From: AC-32 sp963704005
GTDB taxonomy: Bacteria; Actinomycetota; Thermoleophilia; Gaiellales; Gaiellaceae
Direction of reading: 5' to 3'
Assembly (NCBI GenBank): GCA_963704005.1
Contig: CAVPGJ010000005.1
Span: forward strand, 558,001 to 622,000
Length of the DNA: 64,000 nt
The position numbers and the translations under genes are program-made. Shown piece by piece: positions 59,347 to 64,000 of the stretch (the stretch's first letter is position 1; each line of letters opens with the position of its first letter). A model generated the notes under the pieces. The model saw nothing but the letters and a program-made list of their open reading frames with translations, was not told where the DNA came from and ran no database searches.

Positions 59347-60476
59347 GAAAGCGGATCCTCTACGCGGCCCTCGGGACCTTCCTCGTCTCGTTCTCGCTCC
59401 TCTACGTCGGCTTCTACCACCACAAGCTGATTCGCGACACGGTCGAGTACTACCGCTACGGGATCGCGATCGCCCACGGGGAGCTTCCCTACCGCGACTT
59501 CAAGGTCGAGTACCCGCCGGGCTCGCTGCCGCTGTTCGCGCTCCCTGCGCTGGGCAAGCCGGGCTTCAACCGCTTCCAGTGGGAGTTCCAGGTGCTCGTC
59601 GGCCTGCTCGCCGGAGGGGCGATGGTGGCGATGGCCGGCGCGCTCGAGTCGCTGCGCGCCTCGACCAGGCGCTATGCGGGGGCGCTCTTCTTCTTCGCGC
59701 TCGCGCCGCTCGCGCTCGGCTCGGTGCTGATCTACCGCTACGACATCTGGCCGACCGCGCTCGCCGTCGCCGGCCTCGCCGCGATCCTGGGCCGGCGGGA
59801 GCGGCTCGGCTTCGCTGCGCTCGGGGTCGGCTTCGCCGCGAAGATCTTTCCGGGCGTGCTCGTCCCGCCCGCGGTCGCGTACGTCTGGCGCACGCGCGGC
59901 CGGCGCGAGGCCCTCGTCTGCCTCGGCGTGGCCGCCGCGGCCGTCGCCGTCATCGTCGTGCCGTTCGCCGCCCTCGCGCCGCACGGGCTCTGGACGAGCG
60001 TCCACGACCAGGCCGGCCGGCCGCTGCAGATCGAGAGCCTCGGCTCGTCGATCCTGCTCGCCGCGCACCAGGCCGGCGGGCTGCACCTCCACGTGATCAC
60101 GAGCCACGGTTCGCAGAACCTCACAGGCTCGCTGCCCGACTCGCTCGGGCTGGTGCAGACGCTCCTGCTCGCCGCCGTCCTGCTCGGGGCCTGGACGGCG
60201 TTCGCCCTCGGCCCGCCCGACCCGGAGCGGCTCGTCCGCTACTCGGCAGCGTGCGTGACGGCCTTCGTGGCCTTCGACAAGGTGCTCTCGCCGCAGTTCA
60301 TGATCTGGCTGCTGCCGCTCGTGCCGCTCGTCCGCGGCCGGCGCGGGCTCGCCGCGTCAGCCCTGCTCGGGCTCGCGCTCGTCCTGACCCAGCTCTGGTT
60401 CCCGACGCGCTACTTCGACCTTGCGCGCGGCCTCGCACGCGTTTCCGTCATGGCTCGGTGTTGGCCCGCGACCTGA
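59343..60476 (+). CDS. Membrane glycosyltransferase-like protein (GT87-like), probable CTG start
   Basis: A 377-residue protein with about nine helices. The first loop has DTVEYYRYGIAIAHGELPYRDFKVEYPPGSLPLFALPAL, with the YRDFxVEYPPG motif of polyprenol-phosphate-sugar transferases (GT87/DUF2029-like). It overlaps the previous gene's TGA by starting at CTG (CTGA). No ATG, GTG or TTG exists in frame before the first helix (RILYAALGTFLVSFSLLYVGF). It likely works with the upstream protein and GtrA in envelope glycosylation. Confidence 0.78.
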   Translation: MRKRILYAALGTFLVSFSLLYVGFYHHKLIRDTVEYYRYGIAIAHGELPYRDFKVEYPPGSLPLFALPALGKPGFNRFQWEFQVLVGLLAGGAMVAMAGALESLRASTRRYAGALFFFALAPLALGSVLIYRYDIWPTALAVAGLAAILGRRERLGFAALGVGFAAKIFPGVLVPPAVAYVWRTRGRREALVCLGVAAAAVAVIVVPFAALAPHGLWTSVHDQAGRPLQIESLGSSILLAAHQAGGLHLHVITSHGSQNLTGSLPDSLGLVQTLLLAAVLLGAWTAFALGPPDPERLVRYSAACVTAFVAFDKVLSPQFMIWLLPLVPLVRGRRGLAASALLGLALVLTQLWFPTRYFDLARGLARVSVMARCWPAT

Positions 60477-60491
60477 CCTTGCTGGCACTGC

Positions 60492-61280
60492 TCACGACCC
60501 TGCTGGCACCGGCACGCGCAGCGCCTCGCAGCTGAGCGCCCGCCCCTCGGCGTCGCACTCGACCACGGCGCCCTCGATCCGGACGCCGCCCGCGGCCGGC
60601 TCGAACCGGACCGGCATCCCGGTGCGCATGCGCGCGATTGCGAGCTCGGCCTTGACGCCGATCACGGAGTCGTGCGGGCCGGTCATCCCGGCGTCGGTGA
60701 TCGCCGCCGTCCCGCCGGGCTGGACGCGGGCGTCGCTCGTCTGCACGTGGGTGTGGGTTCCGATCACCGCCGTCACGCGGCCGTCGAGCAGGCGGGCGAC
60801 CGCGACCTTCTCGCTCGTCGCCTCGGCGTGGAAGTCGACGATCACGACGCGAGCGCTCGCGCGAGCCTCCTCGACCAGCGCGTCCAGTACCTCGAACGGG
60901 CTGACCGGCGTCTGCATGAACAGGCTGCCCTGGAGGTTGAGCACGGCGACCGGCGTCCCGTCGGCCGCCTCGGCTACGACCAGCCCCCGGCCCGGCGCCT
61001 CGGACGAGAAGTTGGCCGGACGGATCACCCGCGCGGCGTCGGCGAGGTAGGGGATGATCTCGCGCCGCCGCCAGGTGTGGTTGCCGAGCGTGAGCACGTC
61101 GGCCCCGGCCCCGAGCAGGCGCTCGGCGAGTCGCGGGGTGACGCCCGCCCCGTCGGCGACGTTCTCCGCGTTGACGACGCAGAAGCCGATGCCAAGCTCC
61201 TCTTTCAGCGAGGCCAGGCGCTCCTCGACCGCCACCCGCCCGGGCGTGCCGAAGACATCCGCTACGAAGAGGATCTTCAG
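60492..61280 (-). CDS. ymdB: YmdB-family metallophosphoesterase (TIGR00282), probable CTG start
   Basis: A 262-residue di-metal phosphoesterase: ILFVADVFGTPGRVAVEERL (metal Asp), VVNAENVADGAGVT (Asn-Glu-Asn), LGNHTWRRREII (GNH), VIVDFHAEATSEK and GTHTHVQTSDARV. Members act as cyclic-nucleotide phosphodiesterases. The family begins M-K-I-L-F, and here that position is CTG (CTGAAGATCCTC), with no ATG, GTG or TTG just upstream in frame. It begins 2 bp after the stop of the M23-like gene. Confidence 0.9.
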   Translation of the reverse strand: MKILFVADVFGTPGRVAVEERLASLKEELGIGFCVVNAENVADGAGVTPRLAERLLGAGADVLTLGNHTWRRREIIPYLADAARVIRPANFSSEAPGRGLVVAEAADGTPVAVLNLQGSLFMQTPVSPFEVLDALVEEARASARVVIVDFHAEATSEKVAVARLLDGRVTAVIGTHTHVQTSDARVQPGGTAAITDAGMTGPHDSVIGVKAELAIARMRTGMPVRFEPAAGGVRIEGAVVECDAEGRALSCEALRVPVPAGS

Positions 61281-61282
61281 CT

Positions 61283-62068
61283 CTACGGGAATGAAAGTGC
61301 GGCGGCGGCCGGGTGTACCGACACCGCGATGTGGTTCCCCGCGTTCTGCGTGTAGCGGGCCAGCGCCTGCTGCTCGACGCCCGTGAAGTTGGCGACCGTG
61401 CCGAGCTTCGACGTCGTCGAGGAGACGGTCGAGCCGACCCGCAGGCTCGGGTCCGGCCGCAGGTGGGTCAGCGAGACGACGAGCGAGGGGCTGGCGCTCG
61501 GCTGGATGTCGATCCGGGCGCCGTAGGTCTTCCCGGCGAGGACGTAGGGGGTGATCCCGACGATCGTCCCGTCGACCGGCGAGTAGACGTCGGTGCCCGA
61601 CACTGCGCCGACGTCGAGCGTGCCGGTCGAGGCGCCGACGCCGCCGCCGATCACGTAGTAGCGGAGGCCGCTGCCGCCGCCGCCGAACAGGTGGTGCACC
61701 ATCCGGCCGACGATCCCCTGGTTCGCCTGGTGGCCGACGGGGTCGAGCGCGAGCGCGCCGTCGCCGGAGGCGTGGTAGCCGATCGCGGTCACGCGGCCCT
61801 GGGCGATCGGCAGCTCGAGCCGGAGCGTTCCGCGCATAGCCACGACCTCGGGCTGTGGGGGCCCGGACGGCAGCAGGCGGGTGGCGGGCGCAGGCGCGGT
61901 CGTGGCGACCGGCGCGCGGCCGCCCGACCCGAAGGCGGTCAGGAGGAGCGTGACGAGCGCGACTGCAGCGAGGAGGAGCAGGCCGACCAGTCGCCTCTTC
62001 CGGCGCGCGGTAGCGTTCTCCGCTCGCCTGCGCCGCACGATGAGTGCGTTCGCGGACTGCGGTGGCAT
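61283..62068 (-). CDS. M23-like membrane-anchored protein with missing zinc ligands
   Basis: A 261-residue protein with an N-terminal basic region and one helix (RLVGLLLLAAVALVTLLLTAF), then an extracytoplasmic domain. GTDVYSPVDGTIVGITPYV and LVVSLTHLRPDPSLRVGSTV match the barrel of M23/LytM peptidases (GxDI.AP.dG.V, HL...L.VG..V). The HxxxD first ligand set and the HxH pair are not seen, so it is probably non-catalytic, like EnvC- or NlpD-type activators. The ATG has a TACCGT box 7 bp upstream. Confidence 0.72.
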   Translation of the reverse strand: MPPQSANALIVRRRRAENATARRKRRLVGLLLLAAVALVTLLLTAFGSGGRAPVATTAPAPATRLLPSGPPQPEVVAMRGTLRLELPIAQGRVTAIGYHASGDGALALDPVGHQANQGIVGRMVHHLFGGGGSGLRYYVIGGGVGASTGTLDVGAVSGTDVYSPVDGTIVGITPYVLAGKTYGARIDIQPSASPSLVVSLTHLRPDPSLRVGSTVSSTTSKLGTVANFTGVEQQALARYTQNAGNHIAVSVHPAAAALSFP

Positions 62069-62162
62069 CCGCGGCACGGTAACCGACCTTGGACCGGGCT
62101 GCAGGGCGAGCGACCCGTCGAGCTCGAAATCCCAGTCCCACGCCCGCCGACCGCTTCCACCC

Positions 62163-62236
62163 AAGGCATCGCTTGCGATGCCGCTGTCAGGACGTCCGGC
62201 TTTGCCGGGCGTCCGTCTGAACTGACCGGTCGACCC
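62163..62236 (+). repeat. Family-2 palindromic repeat between the M23-like and AI-2E genes
   Basis: GGCATCGCTTGCGATGCC (perfect hairpin 1), GTCCGGCTTTGCCGGGC (hairpin 2), then GTCCGTCTGAACTGACCGG and TCGACC. Pairs with the copy at 35454 as a sub-type. Confidence 0.85.
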
Positions 62237-62283
62237 GCTCGAACGTTCTCCGGAACGGCGCCGAGCCTGTACGACGGCCGCGC

Positions 62284-62289
62284 TACGAT
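62284..62289 (+). promoter_or_regulatory. TACGAT -10 box of the AI-2E family gene (leaderless)
   Basis: TACGAT ends 7 bp before the ATG at 62297. The upstream ATG at 62288 overlaps the box, so 62297 is preferred. Confidence 0.5.
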
Positions 62290-62296
62290 GGCGCGC

Positions 62297-63523
62297 ATGA
62301 CGGGGCCTCCTGCCGGGGCCACGAAGATCCAGATCCCGCGCTGGATTCAGCTCGTAGGTCTCCCGATCCTGTTGCTCTTCCTGTGGGTGGTCGCTGGCGC
62401 GGCGCGTCACGTCGTCTTCCTGTTCCTGGTGGCTGCCCTGATCGCGTTTCTGTTGAACCCGATCGTGCGCGGGCTGACCCGGGTCTGGATCCCTCGCGGG
62501 TTCGGCGTGGCGATCGTGTACCTGAGCTTCGTGGCCATCGTCATCGCCGCGGCAATCGCGATCGGCACCGTGGTCGTCAGCCAGACGAAATCGAGCGCGA
62601 GCCGCGTGAACGACTACTTTACGGTCGCCCACGGACAGGCCGGCCAGACGCACGCCGACCGCGACGTCAACCGATTCCAGCACTGGCTGAACACCCACCG
62701 CCTGGGCTCGATCAAGATCCAGAAGAAGGGCCACGACCTCGTCCGGAAGATCCAAAAGAAGGACGTCTCGAAGTACACGGGCAAGGTGATCTCGTTCGTC
62801 GAGGGCGCCGCGATCGGCACGCTCAAGTTCCTCTTCAGCCTCGTGCTCGTGGTCGTGGTCTCGATCTACATCCTGCTGGACATGCCGCGGCTGCGGCGCT
62901 TGGTCGACAGGCGGTTCCCCCCGCACGAAAGCTCGCCGTCCCTCCTGCCGCGGATCGAGCAGGCGCTCGCCAGCTACGTCCGCGGGCAGGTGCTGCTTTC
63001 GCTGATCATCGGCACGAGCGCCGGGCTCGGGATGTGGCTGCTCGGAACGTTTGGCTGGGTGCCGGGTGCCGACCGCTATGCCGTCCTCTTCGGCGCCTGG
63101 GTCGCGATCACGGAGCTGATCCCGTACCTCGGGCCGTGGCTCGGCGCGATCCCACCGCTGATCTACGCGCTGGTCGTCCATCCGATCTCGGCGATCTGGG
63201 TGGCGCTGCTCTTCCTCGGCATCCACCAGGTCGAGGGGCACGTCGTCGTGCCGAACGTGATGGGCAGCGCACTCCGGCTGCACCCGCTGCTCGTGATCTT
63301 CGGGCTGCTGGCCGGCGGCGAGATCTACGGCCTCCCGGGAGCGCTCGTCGCGCTGCCGCTGCTCGCGGCGGTACGGGCGATCTGGGAGTTCTTCGGCGAG
63401 CGGGTGGAGCTCGAGCGCTGGCAGGGTGCGGGCCCGGTCCCGGTCGAGGTCGACGTCGAGAGCGCGCGGCCGGTGACGCCGCTGCCGCCTGCTCCCGAGC
63501 CGCCGGCCGCAGCGCGTCGGTGA
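62297..63523 (+). CDS. AI-2E family transporter (PerM/YdiK type)
   Basis: A 408-residue eight-helix protein: VFLFLVAALIAFLLNPIVRGLTR near the start, a central soluble region with Lys-rich IKIQKKGHDLVRKIQKKDVSKY, and the C-terminal GLGMWLLGTFGWVPGADRYAVLFGAWVAITELIPYLGPWLGAIPPLIYAL and HQVEGHVVVPNVMGSALRLHPLLVIFGLLAGGEIYGLPGALVALP signatures. Family members export autoinducer-2, ions or unknown substrates. The C-terminal tail is Pro-rich. Its stop overlaps the ABC ATPase start. Confidence 0.9.
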   Translation: MTGPPAGATKIQIPRWIQLVGLPILLLFLWVVAGAARHVVFLFLVAALIAFLLNPIVRGLTRVWIPRGFGVAIVYLSFVAIVIAAAIAIGTVVVSQTKSSASRVNDYFTVAHGQAGQTHADRDVNRFQHWLNTHRLGSIKIQKKGHDLVRKIQKKDVSKYTGKVISFVEGAAIGTLKFLFSLVLVVVVSIYILLDMPRLRRLVDRRFPPHESSPSLLPRIEQALASYVRGQVLLSLIIGTSAGLGMWLLGTFGWVPGADRYAVLFGAWVAITELIPYLGPWLGAIPPLIYALVVHPISAIWVALLFLGIHQVEGHVVVPNVMGSALRLHPLLVIFGLLAGGEIYGLPGALVALPLLAAVRAIWEFFGERVELERWQGAGPVPVEVDVESARPVTPLPPAPEPPAAARR

Positions 63524-64000
63524 GCGGCCAGCCGCTGCTCGCAGCCCGCGGCGCGGGGCGCCGCTTTGGGGAGACCGTCGCGCTCGCGCCGGTCGAGCTC
63601 GAGCTTCTGCCCGGGCAGGGCCTGGCACTCGTCGGGCCGAACGGGGCCGGGAAGTCGACGCTGATCGCGCTCCTGGCCGGCGCGCTGCAGCCGAGCGAGG
63701 GGCGGGTCGAGCGGCGCAAGGGCGTGCGGGTCGGCTGGGCTCCGCAGCGTCCGGCCCAGTACGGCCGGCTCTCCGCGCGCGAGAACCTGGAGCTGTTCGC
63801 GAAGCTCGAGGGCGAGGCCGACCCCGAGGAGGCGGCCCGGCGGCTGCTGGACAGCTTCGACCTGCCCGGGGCGCCGAAGCCGAGCGCGAACCTCTCGGTC
63901 GGCAACCGCCAGCGATTGAACCTGGCGATCGCATTCCTCGGCGCGCCGGAGGTCCTGCTTCTCGACGAGCCGACCGCCGCGCTGGACCCGGAGCAGCGGC
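63520..64000 (+). CDS. ABC transporter ATP-binding protein, 3' part outside the window
   Basis: The first 160 residues of an ATPase: Walker A LVGPNGAGKSTLIALLAG, Q-loop region VGWAPQRPAQYGRLSARENLELF, signature NLSVGNRQRLNLAIAFL (LSxGxxQR form) and Walker B VLLLDEPTAALDPEQR. This is the shape of CcmA/NatA-type exporter ATPases, whose permease would follow. The GTG overlaps the previous stop (GTGA). Confidence 0.9.
   Translation, partial: MSGQPLLAARGAGRRFGETVALAPVELELLPGQGLALVGPNGAGKSTLIALLAGALQPSEGRVERRKGVRVGWAPQRPAQYGRLSARENLELFAKLEGEADPEEAARRLLDSFDLPGAPKPSANLSVGNRQRLNLAIAFLGAPEVLLLDEPTAALDPEQR

Overview
The window is about 70% GC or higher, with tightly packed genes, many 1-4 bp stop/start overlaps and GTG starts. 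It is bacterial chromosome from an actinobacterium. The menaquinone gene mqnD, tandem class III cyclase domains, a DUF4129/MoxR/DUF58 block and a TAnnnT box directly in front of many starts (leaderless transcripts) fit the Thermoleophilia (Gaiellales/Solirubrobacterales side), but no taxonomic marker here proves that. No phage, integrase or CRISPR array was found.

Layout. 0-9.6 kb: start of lipA, an HD-GYP protein, a TMEM175-type channel, lipB, a double cyclase and a first 2-oxoacid dehydrogenase operon (E1alpha-E1beta-E2), then small zinc-ribbon, ASCH and Nudix genes. 9.6-14.2 kb: groES-groEL under a CIRCE-like operator, an MFS exporter, ygfZ and tRNA-Arg(GCG). 14.3-22.2 kb: a DUF4232 lipoprotein, a leader peptide plus terminator in front of an RsgA-type GTPase, then a LivH / LivM-LivG fusion / LivJ uptake system and an ornithine-cyclodeaminase homologue. 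22.2-31.7 kb: small genes, a DtxR-type regulator with a cupin, mqnD, a 3-oxoadipyl-type thiolase, a DUF885-like protein, an aldehyde dehydrogenase and two transporters. 31.7-36.4 kb: an M36 metalloprotease, an EthD-like gene and a crotonase, all broken by frameshifts. 36.5-44.8 kb: phenylacetate catabolism (enoyl-CoA hydratases including paaG, paaABCD, a TetR regulator with a probable operator). 44.8-50.1 kb: a lipid kinase and the DUF4129/MoxR/DUF58 block. 50.1-54.1 kb: a second E1alpha-E1beta-E2 set. 54-64 kb: a phosphodiesterase, pcm, acylphosphatase, GtrA, two membrane glycosyltransferase-like proteins, a YmdB-type phosphoesterase, an M23-like protein, an AI-2E family protein and the start of an ABC ATPase.

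How the genes fit together. LipA and LipB supply the lipoyl groups needed by both E2 proteins. PaaABCD, PaaG, the other crotonases and the thiolase give most of an aerobic phenylacetyl-CoA route; paaE and paaK are not in the window. One 15-bp palindrome occurs both in the paa operon and inside the LivM-LivG gene, a possible regulatory link.

The most unusual signal is two families of short palindromic repeats. They sit between genes and are also inserted in frame in protein linkers or loops: family 1 twice in the second E2, flanking its subunit-binding domain; family 2 in LipB and in PaaD. Other copies lie at start codons. Further points: a leader-peptide attenuator before the RsgA-type gene, a duplicated 95-bp intergenic element with 11-bp-phased repeats, a TAnnnT box 6-9 bp upstream of about two dozen starts, and several genes whose best start is CTG.
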